Part shown: positions 11,586 through 24,000 of the stretch, one piece after another
How the letters are laid out: each line of letters opens with the position of its first letter
How positions within the stretch are numbered: the stretch's first letter is position 1
Assembly: GCA_047495785.1 (NCBI GenBank)
Contig: JBLDXI010000045.1
Span: 62,001 to 126,000, forward strand
Direction: 5' to 3'
DNA: 64,000 nucleotides
DNA from: Lepidodermella squamata
Lineage: Eukaryota > Gastrotricha
The notes under the pieces: generated by a model
What the model was told of the DNA's origin: nothing
The model's input: the letters and a program-made list of their open reading frames with translations, nothing else
Databases searched by the model: none
Translations under genes and position numbers: made by a program

Positions 11586-12110
11586 ATGTCGGACTCGTTG
11601 TTTGGCGAGTCGAGATTAGGAATTGGGAGGCACTTGACCTCTACTTGGGGAAGGTTTCTTCACATTTCGCCTTTATCATCTAATGCAGAAATATCAGGAG
11701 TAACGGATCTAACTAATCAGTTAGATGAGTCAAAGGCATCATTGACGGCAAGCATTTGGGCGCTTCTGACGTTACTAAAACCGGGCAACAAAAAAAAGCT
11801 TCCTGCAGAAAACTCAGACTACTTCGCTCCCGCCAAATTTCAAATTTCAGAAATTAATTTATTGCATTCTCAGATCACATGTTTTAAAAAAGTAAATAAC
11901 AGTTTTTTAAATTTACAAGGTCATCAAAATATAAGGCAAATTCCGCGGGGCGCGTCTGTCATTCCGATTTTCGTGTCAACGGAGATCGGTGAATGTGATC
12001 GAAACTTGACTGCAAATCAACTGACTGTTTACTTAAAACGCTCGTGTGCGGCAGAGTGCTTGACCGGCTCCACAGCTTCGACCACAGCCGAAAAAGCTGT
12101 CTTGAAATGA
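11586..12110 (+). CDS. Hypothetical protein, 174 residues
   Basis: An uninterrupted ATG-to-stop frame encodes 174 residues with no signal peptide, one weakly hydrophobic stretch (about residues 52-66, ASIWALLTLL) and a Cys pair near the end. I do not recognise a family. For this base composition a frame of this length can occur by chance, but it is the longest unexplained intergenic frame here and lies between two divergent genes. Its ATG sits six bases after the foldback element, so that element would overlap its promoter or leader. It could also be an unspliced exon of a larger gene. Confidence 0.4.
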   Translation: MSDSLFGESRLGIGRHLTSTWGRFLHISPLSSNAEISGVTDLTNQLDESKASLTASIWALLTLLKPGNKKKLPAENSDYFAPAKFQISEINLLHSQITCFKKVNNSFLNLQGHQNIRQIPRGASVIPIFVSTEIGECDRNLTANQLTVYLKRSCAAECLTGSTASTTAEKAVLK

Positions 12111-12295
12111 AAATGTTGAGCTATTTTCTAGTTTTCACTTTGATCTGATTTCGGACATCAGTTACGAGCTATGCCAATTTTGCAAAATGCCAATAAGTAC
12201 TTGTCCGTTCCTATGAAGATTTTTTTAATTAATAGTCATAGTGTTGATTTTTAATAATGGTGTAGCCTCGAGCTATCGGTGTGTTCAATCCTTTG

Positions 12296-14415
12296 ATGGA
12301 ATTGGAGACAGCTACAGATACTCCGAAAGCGCCAGAATCGATGCCTACGATAGCTGCGGGGGATGCGAACGATTTATCTCGCGACGATGCTAAGCGCCAC
12401 GTCCGTTTCCCAACTGATGATGTGGTTACTAGCTACATAGACCCTCCTGTATTATGGCCTCGAGATGTCACCATACCGTCCTCTCAAGATCTTCTTGAGC
12501 GATACATGGATGCTTGCATGAGATATAATACTCGCCCTTTACAAAAGCTGACTGATCAACTCATGGCTGTCGATCTGGTGTCTCAACGTTGGGCTCCCGC
12601 TTTAAGCCTTCGCGGTGAGCGTCTTGACCCTCCTCAAGTTGAGAGCATGGAGGAAATTCTCCGCTGGGTTCGCTTTCGTATATTTGACATTTCTGACACA
12701 ATGCTGGATGATGAAAGTGCGACAGCATTGTTTGATATGTTGGAATTCTACGACGGTGTCGAAAATTTGAACATTTCTGGTCAAAAGCAACTCACGGAGA
12801 GAGGCTGGTCTGCTTGTGCAAGATTAATTAGAAGAGCGGCCTCTTTACAGGTTGGTTTCTTGCTGTTGAAAGTTAACTAAAAGGCATCACCTTCTATGAT
12901 AATTTAGGCATTATACATCCGACATTGTACTCTCGACTCACAAGCGTTGCGTCATATCGGCCGTGCTTTACAGTTGGGAGGATTCCTATCAGAAATACAC
13001 CTCGAGAGGTCTTCAATCGGTGGCGCTGGATTGGCGCATTTAGTTGCTGGCGCTCGTACCTCTTCGACTCTTCGTAGACTGCACTTGAGCAGCTGTCGAC
13101 TGGGACCCTCTGATGGAACTCATTTGGGCATATTACTGAGGCAAAGTCGCTCATTAGAGGCTCTTGACGTAGAAGATAATATGCTGCAAGATTCTGGATG
13201 CATGCAAGTTTTATCCGGGCTTGCAGCCAACAGAGAGTCAAAACTCGTTGATCTTCGCCTTGGTGTCAATCAACTTACAGCGCAGGCCGCTAATGCCATA
13301 GCTTATGCTCTAGTTTCTTCCGCCCTTCGCTTTCTATCTGTGACGAAAAATAATATAGGAACTGAAGGTGAGCTATTTATTTAAAATACGTTAACCATTA
13401 TTCAATTTGGACCTTTTCAGGTATATTAACCATGAGAGACGGCATGCTCCGATGTCAGTTACAGCACCTCGATTTGTCAGAAACACGGCTCAGCTGTGAG
13501 GCAGCTATCGCCATTGCGGAAATCGCGGTCGAATCCAGGACCCTGGAATCGCTAGATTTACGAGGCAATCCGATAAGAACTGCTGGCATAATGGCTTTAG
13601 GCTTGGCTGCCAGAATGAACCAGCGGATAATTTCAATTGAAATCGACCGAACGCGACCCGTTGTTAAAAGTGGCAGTGATGGAGCTGCAATGGCCGAGGA
13701 ACTGGTGCATTTGACAAACGAACTGGATCGTCAGCTTTCTGCCAATCGTCTCATTCAATCGCAGCTTATACAAGAGCAAGCGCGTGAGAGAGCTCTTAAA
13801 GAGGAACAAAAAGCTGTGGACGTCGAGAGTGAAGCCGTTGAAGAGTCGAAAGCATCAGAAGTTGTTGAACCAATCGAACCTGTTCAGAGTGATCCAATCA
13901 AATCGTTCTTCGGCAACGGAGAAAGTTTAGATGCCGAGAAAGGAGAGCGACCTCGAGCTGCATCTATTCATCGAGAAGAAAAAATAGCTTCGCCTAAACC
14001 CACAGACTCCTCGCCTTCTTCGAACGAAGAAATTAATGCAATACCTCTTAACGGACATTCCGAATTGAAAACTGAAGATACAGTAGAAGATGTTATTATT
14101 TCGGAAGTCGATGCCACTGCTGTTAAATCTAACCCTAACGACAATGAAACGGCGGGTGATTCTGTTGTGGAGCAAGAAGTAGTGCATAGTGATTCACTTA
14201 ACCCGACAAAGACTAATGGTCATTCCATTGATGAAGACTATGTCGAAGTAAACGCCCCAGATGCTGACCAAGTAGTGCCCGATCATCAAGAAGATGAAAT
14301 TTCGAGTCCCCGGCCGGAAAAAAACGCAAATGGTTCATTAATAGCTGAATCTGATGGGAGCGATGACAAGCTCTCAGAAATCCATAGTCAAAATGGGGAT
14401 GCAACCGAGAATTAG
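12296..14415 (+). CDS. PPP1R37: PPP1R37-type leucine-rich-repeat regulatory subunit of protein phosphatase 1
   Basis: Three exons (12296-12850, 12908-13367, 13421-14415) encode 669 residues, close to the vertebrate length. The N-terminus has KRHVRF (residues 33-38), an RVxF-type docking motif for the PP1 catalytic subunit, followed by PTDDVVTSYIDPP, which resembles the PPP1R37 signature. Residues about 100-440 are leucine-rich repeats of the ribonuclease-inhibitor type (for example LRRLHLSSCRLG, LEALDVEDNML, LQHLDLSETRL, LESLDLRGNPI). The last ~220 residues are acidic, Ser/Glu/Asp rich and probably disordered. The family inhibits or targets PP1. The start was set at the first in-frame ATG; the open frame extends 15 bases further upstream without an ATG. 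Confidence 0.87.
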
Positions 14416-15280
14416 TTGTTTCAGCGAAATTGTAGTGATGATTCATTTCAATGCATTTAGTGCTTTCTCTGCCTCCTTCCTGCGTTATCTTGCGTCTGCA
14501 TCCTTCAAAGGCTCAGGCGGCGTAGTAATTTTGATTACACCGGATTGAACTTCTGTTGCGATTTTTGATTGTTTTTCTTGTTGTGGCTGGTTTATATGAT
14601 ATATTCATGAAAATTGAATCGAAAGGCATTTTGATGCTTTGTCCAGCCTGAGTTTAAAAAACCCACAAACAATGATGGATGCAATCTTTTGATTTTATAT
14701 GCGCAAGTGCCTCGCAATTCTGTGGCTTGTGCCGGGGCAGCATTGTAAAAAACAGCCTCCCGTGATTGAGGAATGTATTTTTTAAGTAATTTATTCATTG
14801 CACTAGCAACTTATAATGTTATTAATGAACGAAAGAAGCAACGGACTTGCGCAATCAATTGAAAATGTAAAGCGTCACCTTGTCTGTATAATATAATACT
14901 AATTTCGCCGTGTATTTTCCCTCACGCGTGTGTAACACTCCTGTCGCTGCGGTTGTTGGAATGGCGATGATTCAAGCGATATAAAACAAATTGTTTCGTT
15001 TTTCTTGTTCGCTCGTTTTTCTCGCGTTTTTTCAAAAAATGGACTCGTACTTACATTTTATGATATATGAAAATATAGAATTGATACAATGATGATGATA
15101 ATAATATAAAAACGTGAAATATGATGATAACATAATGAATTATTGATTGTATATAACGAGAAAAATACAAAAATTATAATTATATTATTCTTCGACTGCA
15201 AGATCAGTAAACGTGCTGAATTCTTTACTATCGATTTTTCCCCGTAAATTTAGGTATTTTCGATTTGCTGTATTTAAACC
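14416..15280. other. Intergenic region between PPP1R37 and UGP
   Basis: AT-rich, with no convincing gene. It must hold the 3' end of PPP1R37 and the promoter of the next gene. A TTTAGGTATTTTC sequence at 15251-15262 could be a leader splice acceptor. Confidence 0.55.
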
Positions 15281-17161
15281 ATGCAACGGTCGCCTAGCGA
15301 GTCGAATGTGCTCGAGTTCAAAGAGCTGACGAAGCGGAGAGCCGTCGAGGGCCTCCAGCGTGAGTTGGATCGCCTGGTGATGACTGGCAAGACCGAAGAA
15401 GAGCGAGAAATTGCTAAGCGTGAATTCGATGGCTTTATCAAGGTCTTCCGTCAGTACATCTCGATGGAAAGCTCGACCATCAACTGGGAAAAGATTCAAC
15501 CCCTACCGCCAGGCACTCTTCGCGCTTACTCTGAAATCGATGCTCCCATCCCTGATGCCACAACTTGCCGTAATTTGTTGAGCAAACTCGTTGTCATCAA
15601 GCTCAACGGTGGTCTGGGTACTTCGATGGGTTGCAAAGGCCCGAAAAGTGTCATCCCAGTGCGATCTGACCTCACGTTCTTGGATTTGACCATTCAGCAA
15701 ATCGAAGTAATTTTTCTTGCGATTTTTCGGATTTTTAATTAATAAGTTATTTTCCCTTAGAATATCAACAAAGCTTACGGCGTTGATATACCATTAGTTC
15801 TGATGAATTCTTTCAATACCGACGATGATACGAAGGAAGTGCTGGCCAAGTATTCACACATCAACGTTACTCTGGTGACTTTCATGCAAAGCCGTCACCC
15901 CCGCATCAATAAGGAGTCGCTTCTGCCCATCGCGCGAAGCCTGAGCGATCAAACTGAGTGCTGGTACCCGCCTGGTCACGGTGACATCTACGAAGCCTTT
16001 TTCAACAGCGGCTTGCTGCAGAAAATGCTCGACCAGGGCAAAGAATACGTTTTCATCACCAACGTCGATAACTTGGGCGCAACTGTTGATATTAGTATGA
16101 GTTGATTTTTTAAGGAGGAATTTTGATTTTCGATCCAATTTTTTTAAGATATTCTGAAATTCTTGCTCGACACGCCTGTTGATAAACGCCCTGAATTCGT
16201 CATGGAGGTCACCGACAAAACGCGCGCTGATATCAAGGGTGGTACGCTTATCAATTACGAAAACCGCCTGCGTTTGCTCGAAATCGCGCAAGTGCCGAAA
16301 GACTACGAAGACGAGTTCAAGAGTGTTAAGAAATTCAAAATCTTCAACACCAACAATTTGTGGGTTCAGCTCAAGGCGATGAAACGCGTCGTTGAGCTAG
16401 AAGCTCTTGACATGGAAATCATCGTCAACCCGAAAACTGTTGGAGATGGCAAGTCAATCACCAACGTTATCCAACTTGAGCGAGCTGCTGGTGCCGCTAT
16501 CAAGTGTTACGAACGCGGTATTGGCGTTATTGTGCCGCGTCGTCGTTTCCTGCCCGTCAAAACAACTGCCGATCTGCTGTTGGTGATGAGCAATTTGTAC
16601 GCTATGCGCAGTGGCATGCTGGAGTTGTCGCCGAAGCGATCGTTCGAAACGACGCCACTCGTCAAACTCGGCTCGCAATTCACAACGGTCAAGGAGTTTC
16701 TGTCGCGTTTTGCCAACATCCCTGATATGCTCGAACTCGACCACCTCACTGTCTCGGGTGATGTGACTTTTGGCAAGAACGTTTCCCTTCGCGGAACAGT
16801 CATTATCATCGCGAATCACGGTAATTTTCAGAAATCTGTACAAAATCAGCATTATTTTTAGCTGAAGTATGATCAACTGAAAATTAAATTTATTTAATTA
16901 TGGAGAATAATTCGAAAAATGGTATTCCGCCTTATAATATTTTCAATATCAGGAAATGGTGTAGATAACGGTAGGTATATTAAACGGTGCTGGAGGTTTT
17001 GATCTGGCTGTTGTATTAAAATTCGATTGTTTTGAATATCATCTAAGATTACGGATCTTTACAATTATTTTGTTTTCTTAGGTGACCGAATCGATATCCC
17101 GCCCGGGGCCATCCTCGAAAATAAGATTGTATCTGGCAACCTGCGCATCCTTACGCATTAA
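15281..17161 (+). CDS. UGP2: UTP--glucose-1-phosphate uridylyltransferase (UDP-glucose pyrophosphorylase)
   Basis: Four exons (15281-15706, 15761-16094, 16149-16820, 17082-17161) encode 503 residues, matching the eukaryotic enzyme (about 508). It makes UDP-glucose from UTP and glucose-1-phosphate in the cytosol, feeding glycogen, glycoprotein and trehalose synthesis. The nucleotide-binding loop [16 protein letters not shown] is at residues 108-123; [14 protein letters not shown] (about 240-253), [21 protein letters not shown] and [10 protein letters not shown] are all family blocks. The C-terminal part ([22 protein letters not shown] onward) is the left-handed beta-helix used for octamer formation, ending in NLRILTH. 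The first two introns are 54 bases; the third is 261 bases and no alternative exon was found in it. No catalytic block is missing. Confidence 0.97.
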
Positions 17162-17725
17162 GGTGGATATGACGGCGCATGTATTGAGAATTTTGCTGCC
17201 AAGTCGCTGCTACCTTATATGAATTTATTAGCATCACTCTAAACCGACAAAATACTGACTCGTAGAAGTTGCTACAGCTACTTATTATAACGATATGCAC
17301 TGAGAGTCGCCTTTATATTTTTGTTTTGCTTGTCACTTTTTCTCTCTCTTCCACGGCTAAGTTGTGAAGTGTATGTGTGTGTATCGGTACTACTATAAAA
17401 TAGTTTAATCACGACCGATTTATCATCATAATAATCTCTTTTTGTGCCTTCTAAATCGTCTGCTATCGACTATTTTTCGAGATTCTTTATAATAATACCA
17501 AATGTCTTCCTTCGTGTGCGGAGCTAACAACATCAATATATAGTGAGATATTTTCTAACGAAAAACCCGGTTTCCTTTTGTCTTCAATCCTTTGGACTTT
17601 GTGGCTCAGATAATTTAATTTTCGTGCGCAAATAATAACTAAGAATGGTCAATTATTATTAAAACCGCTGATATTGTTTTATATTATTGTGTCGTTTGTT
17701 GTTTTTAGCGCGATAACATTTTATC
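17162..17725. other. UGP 3' region and upstream DNA of the first VPS54 fragment
   Basis: The first part is UGP 3' sequence. From about 17541 the DNA resembles the sequence upstream of the intact VPS54 gene (from about 20866), sharing GATATTTTCTAACGAAA and a TTTTATATTATT block, so the duplication that made the fragments included promoter DNA. Confidence 0.55.
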
Positions 17726-17863
17726 ATGAAGTTGTTGATGCGGAAATCTCTGACCGAGCCGCGTTTTGGCTTGGCCGATGCGTCATCTAATGGGTTTATT
17801 TGCAAGGTGTCTAAAGTCGAATCTGATGCGGCAGAACATTGCGTTGCAGAAGCGCCAGCGTAA
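17726..17863 (+). pseudogene. Decayed 5' fragment of VPS54 (copy A)
   Basis: The 45 codons from the ATG at 17726 match the start of VPS54 exon 1 at 21041 (KSLTEPRFG, ADASSNG) but diverge quickly and stop at 17863. No later part of VPS54 follows before the next copy. Sequence upstream also matches that of the intact gene. It is best read as a broken tandem duplicate. Interestingly it has an ATG (17726) where the intact gene has ATA, so the ancestral start may have been a few codons further upstream. Confidence 0.65.
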
Positions 17864-18803
17864 ATGCGCGGCAATAGTGTCACGACTTTCGGCAAGACAA
17901 TTTCGCTGCTGATTGACTGCGGTAAGAACCTTATATTTTTATAACAGGACTTCGATCCGATTGATGAAATTCAACGCTTTAAAACCCACTTATCCATTCT
18001 TTACTAGAACCATCCAGCGGGTTAATAATTAAGAGAATAAAGACTGGGATTAAAAACCAAAATTAACGTCGATCATTGGAACCGGTTATTTTTCGTTATC
18101 AAGGTGTTGAGATGATCCTATCTAAGTATCGAAACATTGGTGTTAGAGCGATGGTTGAATCTATAGTTAGTCAGAAATTGGATACGACTTAGGGAATTAA
18201 ATTTTATGTTCTCATTTTCTAGATAATGAGGGAGTGACTTGTCTCTCCGTTGCTTATGGTCGCGTGTATTTTTTGCAGCACGCGCGGCGCAAAATTTATT
18301 TCAATTATTTTATAATAAGTAAAAGGTTAACACTTAAAACCACAGCGCAACACAAAACACCAATTTGCAGCAGGATAAAATTGCAACACATAACTTATTT
18401 CTGTAACTTGTAAGTTTGATATAACAAGAAGATATAGGATAGGGGCAGTTTTTTACGCTCAATCCGAATATGAAAACCGAAAGGGACGATTTTCAATTTT
18501 TACCCGGGTAGTACCCGGTTTTACCCGGTTTTACCCGGTTTTTACCCGGTTTACCCGGTACCAACGTCCCTGACATTCAAACAATTACCACGGTCGTATT
18601 CCGCGCCCCCGACAACATCTATTGGTATGCCTGAATTTTACTTGTTTCACTAAATGCCAAAAACAAGGTCGTGTGTTGCAAAAATGTGTGCTGCAAAATA
18701 TTACATTTTGTGTTGCACTTTGGTTATTTCTGTTACGCTGTGGTGGTGAGCCAAAGGTTAATCTGCTTGGTGTTATTAATTCTCTTTCCTGAAAATTTTT
18801 ATC
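17864..18803. other. Intergenic region with ACCCGG tandem repeats
   Basis: No gene seen. It contains a short GC-rich tandem array (18499-18560, listed separately) in otherwise AT-rich DNA. Confidence 0.55.
18499..18560. repeat. Tandem array of a ten-base unit, TTTTACCCGG
   Basis: About six head-to-tail copies of TACCCGGTTT, with one- or two-base length changes between units. The sequence ends in GGTACC. It is a minisatellite-like tract with no coding role evident. Confidence 0.75.
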
Positions 18804-20338
18804 ATGAAACTATTAGAGCTGACTTCACCGATTGATAAGTGCTTTGCTGCGTCCTATGCGCCAATCAATCGAATCATAGATCCATCAAAACGTCGAGTTG
18901 AAGACCAGAGAGATATTGAGAACAATTTATCAGCGGCTCATATAAGCCTCGGTGAAAGTAAAAAGTTCAACGGAGCGCCAACCTTGGTGTTGAATAAATC
19001 CTTTCAAGCCACGCCTAATATAAATGACAAGAGAACAAAACCGAATTTTCGAATTAATATGGCGGCGTTGTTGAATGATCCTAGGCCTGGCAAGCGGCCA
19101 ATAGATATTTTTAGAAAATCATACGGTGGTTCTTTCGAACGAGCAGCTTCGTTACCCATTCCACCTCTAACTCAGTCAATTTTAAGCAATCCAGCCACGA
19201 AGGAGTGCACAGAATTCGTCGAAGTAGTTGGCGTTAGTTTCTTTACAATATTCTACAATATTTTGGACAATATTCCCTTTATGAATAATCTTATCCCACA
19301 TTTTATCATCCGAAATTCCGGGCGGTTACAGCTACCAATTCTAAAGGTTAATGATTATTAGAAGCCGGCGCTTAGTGGGTCAAATAACTAGCATTTTTAA
19401 CTAACTATAAGCCATCAACATAATTTTATATGAAGTTGGCCGTGTGAAACCTAAGGAATCTGTTTGTTTCATTATGCATACGATGTTATAGAATTCACAA
19501 ATAACGTCATACTTTCATTTTCCAGAAACGAGCTGCGAATCATCTAGATAAACCAGGCGCGAAGCCAGTTGTTGAGCGGCCTTCATCACCATCCTCGCAA
19601 GACCTGTCGTCCATACCTCCTGAATTCTTCCAAACAACGTTCTCTCTGAGTAACCCCGACACTTTCTATTCGTTGTTCTCGTGGCTTCGAAACAGCAACA
19701 AGGCGATGGATAATGCAACTACCCCCGAATCGAATAAGCAGCAGTCACAGGCCTTGCACGATCGCCTATCCGCCTACCTGGACGTAGTGGAGGCCGAAAT
19801 CTCGCGCCAAGTTTCATCGCGATCAGACTCATTTTTCGCGACGATGACTTCGCAAGACGTGCTGCAGGCCTATCTCGCGCAAACTCTCATCGCGGTTCGG
19901 TCGCTGCGGACAAAGCTGAAAAACGTCCACACGTCTTTCGTCGAAGCGCCAATGCAAGTGATGCGACTGACAGCGACTCGTGATAGACATGCTGCTGTTT
20001 TCAAAAAACTCCGCCTTATCTCTACCGTCGCGGGTACTCAGTCTACAATCCAGGTCCTGCTTAGCGCTGGCGATTATTCAGGTGCTATCGACCTCATTCG
20101 CTCTACCAGAAAAGTTATTTCTGAAGATTTGAACGGAGTAGTCTCTTTCAGAAGCATGTTTTTGAAACTTGCTGAACTCGAAAAAATATCGATACAATGC
20201 TTTGTGACGAGATTTTGGATAGCCTCAAATGCGGATTTTGACTGTGATCGGTTATTAGCTGGGAGAAACGCTATTTTGAGAATGCTCACTTTGTTTTCGA
20301 AACACTTGAAATCATTATATTCTGATGCCTGCCGATAA
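18804..20338 (+). pseudogene. Truncated VPS54 paralogue (copy B), probable pseudogene
   Basis: Two exons can be joined in frame (18804-19232 and 19526-20338) to give 413 residues, through a weak donor GTTAGT where the intact gene has GTAAGC. Exon 1 is a diverged copy of VPS54 exon 1, best kept at NMAALLNDPRPGKRPI and ERAAS.PIPPLTQ. Exon 2 is about 94% identical at the DNA level to 22341-22925, then identity falls sharply. Near 20190 a shift of frame relative to VPS54 produces an unrelated tail of about 50 residues ending at 20338. The C-terminal half, which in VPS54 binds early endosomes, is absent. It could still make a truncated N-terminal protein able to contact other GARP subunits; a pseudogene is the simpler reading. 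Confidence 0.6.
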
Positions 20339-21040
20339 AAATTAAGATGGTTGGAAACCACCCGCATTTTGACAATGAAACTGCCATGTCGTTGTCAGTT
20401 CAGCAGTGAAATTTCTTCATTTGAAAAAAACCATGTCATCAGATTGCATTCGTGAAATCTCCAAATACCAAACTTCATTTTCCTTGGAAAATCGCAAACT
20501 TACTGTCGCCATGTTTGAATGTGCATTAATTTATTGTTGTGATTCTGCTCATCGTTTGCGAGCTCAACAGAGTGAATGGATTATTCTGTCCGAACATGAA
20601 CATCTCCTGGAATTTCACATGGAAGTCCGATTTTACCTCGAAAGAGAAATTATGCCTTCCGGTTTTGTATTGCTTACCTCGTTTAGCTGTGAATAATGAT
20701 ATTATTGATGATGTTCTACGTTACTCTGGAGCATAGATGGGACGTGTGATGATCTCTCGCTTTTACTCTTGCTTTGACGGTACCAACAGATTATCTTTCA
20801 TAATTTCTTTTGAAAATGTTAGTAAAAATGTACCTTGGTGCACTGAACGCCGAGTGACATCAATTTAACTTGATATTTTCTAACGAAAGACCTGTCCCTT
20901 GAATCTTTGGGACTTGTTTATTCAGATCGGTACATTTTTGTGTACAAGAAAGGTCGAATATCGAAACTGCTTATTTTGTTTTATATTATTATGTTTTGTG
21001 TTACTTATAGCGCGTTAAAATGTTATCATAAAGTTGTTTG
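20339..21040. other. Region between truncated and intact VPS54
   Basis: An ATG frame at 20432-20695 (about 88 codons) lacks any recognised similarity; it may be further decayed copy. From about 20866 the sequence resembles DNA upstream of copy A and should hold the VPS54 promoter. Confidence 0.45.
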
Positions 21041-24000
21041 ATGCTGAAATCGCTGACCGAGCCGCGATTTGGCTCGCCCGATGCGTCATCAAATGGGGTT
21101 ATTGACGCGGCATCGAAAACCGATTCAAATTCGGTTGAGGATCGCGATAAATACAAGCGTAAAATTGCGGCGATGATTTCGGGCGTGAGTAGTGAAATGG
21201 CGGAACAGCGCAAGTCCAATGCGTCGCCTCAACCAGCAGCTCAGGCTACTGATACCCGTTTGGCTAGGGTGAAAGCCTCGGCAACAGGCCCTGTTCCGTC
21301 TCATTCCGACAATGATTTAGCCGGAATGTCATCTTTGCCTTTCAATAAAAATAATTTCCTCGAAAATCATGCGGCTAACAGCGGCCATAGTCGGTCGTCG
21401 AGTCAAAGCGGCAGTCTGTGCAATCTCCTTGCGACCTCGTCAGCACTTGGTGGCAGTCAAACTTCACTTTCGGCTTTCAACGCAGTGCCACCTTCGTCTT
21501 CGAATACTTCCATTCAAACTATCGCAAACAACAATAATGCGGTTAGCTCTCCGCAGACTCCAACCGGCAGCTCGAAACCTGGTTTTCGGGTTAATATGGC
21601 GGCGCTGTTGAATGATCCTAGGCCTGGCAAGCGGCCGATATATATATTTAGCAAATTATATGGCGAGTCTTTCGAACGAGCCGCCTCGTCACCCATTCCA
21701 CCTCTAACTCAACCGATTTTTAACAATCCAGCGACGAAGGAGTTCTCAAAATACCTCAGGATAGCTCGGGTAAGCTTTATACATTCTGAATGGGAATCTG
21801 TATTGGTGGAGGGCCCTTAGCAAATATGTTTTGATGCCAGTGAAATTCGCTTATAGATAACTGAACCAACGTTTCTGATTTTAAAGGCCACTATTTTCTC
21901 CTAATCATGTGAAAGCGAAAAAAATTGACTAGTTTGAACACGATAGAATTATATGGGATCGTCAACCTTATTCTTAATGAGAGTCGGTTGTGAAAATGAA
22001 AATTTGACATTGAAAGCTCAGGAATAATGCAAAATAGATAAATGAAGAAAATTAAGATATTCGACTAAAGTGTAGAGGCATTTCTCGGATTTTTCCAATT
22101 TTAAAACTTTGGTCTGAATATTCCTAAATTTTTCCGAATTTTAACAACTGGGATTGACTTGCGATTTCCTTGAGTTTTATTGCTATTATCCCTTATTTTG
22201 CCGAAGCAGAAAATCCTTAAGTCTGATTTGCACTCATTAACGGCATAATTATAAAAAGTTCAGGAGATTTCACAAAGAATATTTTCCCCTTTTAAATTTC
22301 GTTGTGTAGCTATTTTGTAAGTGGTATTATTGTTTTACAGAAACGAGCTGCGAATCACAAGAATAAACCAGGTGCGAAACCTGTTGTTGAGCGGCCTTCA
22401 TCACCATCCTCGCAAGACCTATCATCCATACCTCCTGAATTCTTCCAAACAACGTTCTCTCTGAGTAACCCCGACACTTTCTACTCGTTGTTTTCGTGGC
22501 TTCGGAACAGCAGCAAGGCGCTGGATAATGCAACTACCCCCGAATCGAATAAGCAGCAGTCACAGGCGCTGCACGACCGCCTATCCGCCTACCTGGACGT
22601 AGTGGAGGCCGAAATCTCGCGGCAAGTTTCATCGCGATCCGACTCATTTTTCGCGACAATGACTTCGCAAGACGTGCTACAGGCCTATCTCGCGCAAACT
22701 CTCATCGCAGTTCGGTCGCTGCGGACAAAGCTGAAAAACGTCCACACGTCTTTCGTCGAGGCTCCAATGCAAGTGATGCGACTGACGGCGACCCGTGATA
22801 GACATGCTGCTGTTTTCAAAAAACTGCGCCTTATCTCTACCGTCGCGGGTACTCAGTCTACCATCCAGGTCCTGCTTAGCGCTGGCGATTATTCAGGCGC
22901 TATCGATCTCATTCGCACCACCCAGGAAGTGATAGCTGAAGATTTGAACGGAATAGTTGCATTTAGGTATCTGCCAGTTCAATTAGCAGAAGTTGAGAGG
23001 ACGATTGATACTATGCTGTGTGACGAGGTCAAGGATTGTTTGGCTCGCGAGCTAAATCGAACCGATGCTACCACGTTGATTCAAGACGAAACGCGTTTAA
23101 TCGGAATCACGCTGGGTTTGCTCAAACTGCATCGATTTGTCTTTCTCGAGGCGTTGCAAGAAGAAGCGGGAACAAGCGTTAAAACGCTGATTAAATCGTC
23201 CGTGATACAGTCTGTCTCAAACTCGGAATCAATTTCAAACTCACGCAGCGGCTCAATGTCTTTGGACGACCAACTACGTCAATTAGCGCCGGTTGAATGG
23301 CTCGGCTTAGTTCAAGACCTGTATAACAATTTAACCGCTTTGTTGGACCGAGTTCAAGCGGTTAGAAATGTGTTCATGGATCTTGTCCTATTGGCTGCGG
23401 GGAAGGCGCAGCAGAACTCGCAGAGTAACGGCCGGCCCGAGTCGACGTCAACCACGTTAATAGTAGCAGCGGAGGATTCGCAAAATCTTCGTTTACCCGA
23501 GACAGTATACCTGAAATTAAAAGCTCAGTTTATTGATACAATGTACGCAATTTCCGACCTGGTTCAACAACGGTGTATCAAAGTTATGGAGATTCGACTG
23601 CAAAAATCGAGTACGAACGGCTCGGATCGAACTTCAGTGTCGGATTTTCTCATTTTTGCCGGCATGTCGGAGAAATTTATCGCTCGTCTGGCGGAAATGT
23701 TGGAGAGGCCGAGTAAAACACTACCGGCTGGTTCGCCCCTACCCGCTTTTGTGCACTGCCAAATGGCGCGATTCATCTCGCAGTTCCACGAGGAACGGCG
23801 CCACAAACTCGCCGAGATTCTTGATACAGAAATGTGGAAACCGGCCATTGTTCCGGCAGATTTCCAACGGCTCATGGATCAAGTTTACGAGTCGAAGCGG
23901 TTAGTTCTACTCGCCTCATCGCCGTCGAATGAATCGAACGCTTCGTCCGGCTCGGCTGATATCGCAGTTGCCACCCCGACGAAAACCATTCGATTAGGGG

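Larger units (their letters stand above)
11308..12295. other. Region between divergent ACF1 and PPP1R37 genes
   Basis: It holds a foldback element (11389-11579) and an ORF of unknown function (11586-12110), both listed separately. No other feature was seen. Confidence 0.6.
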
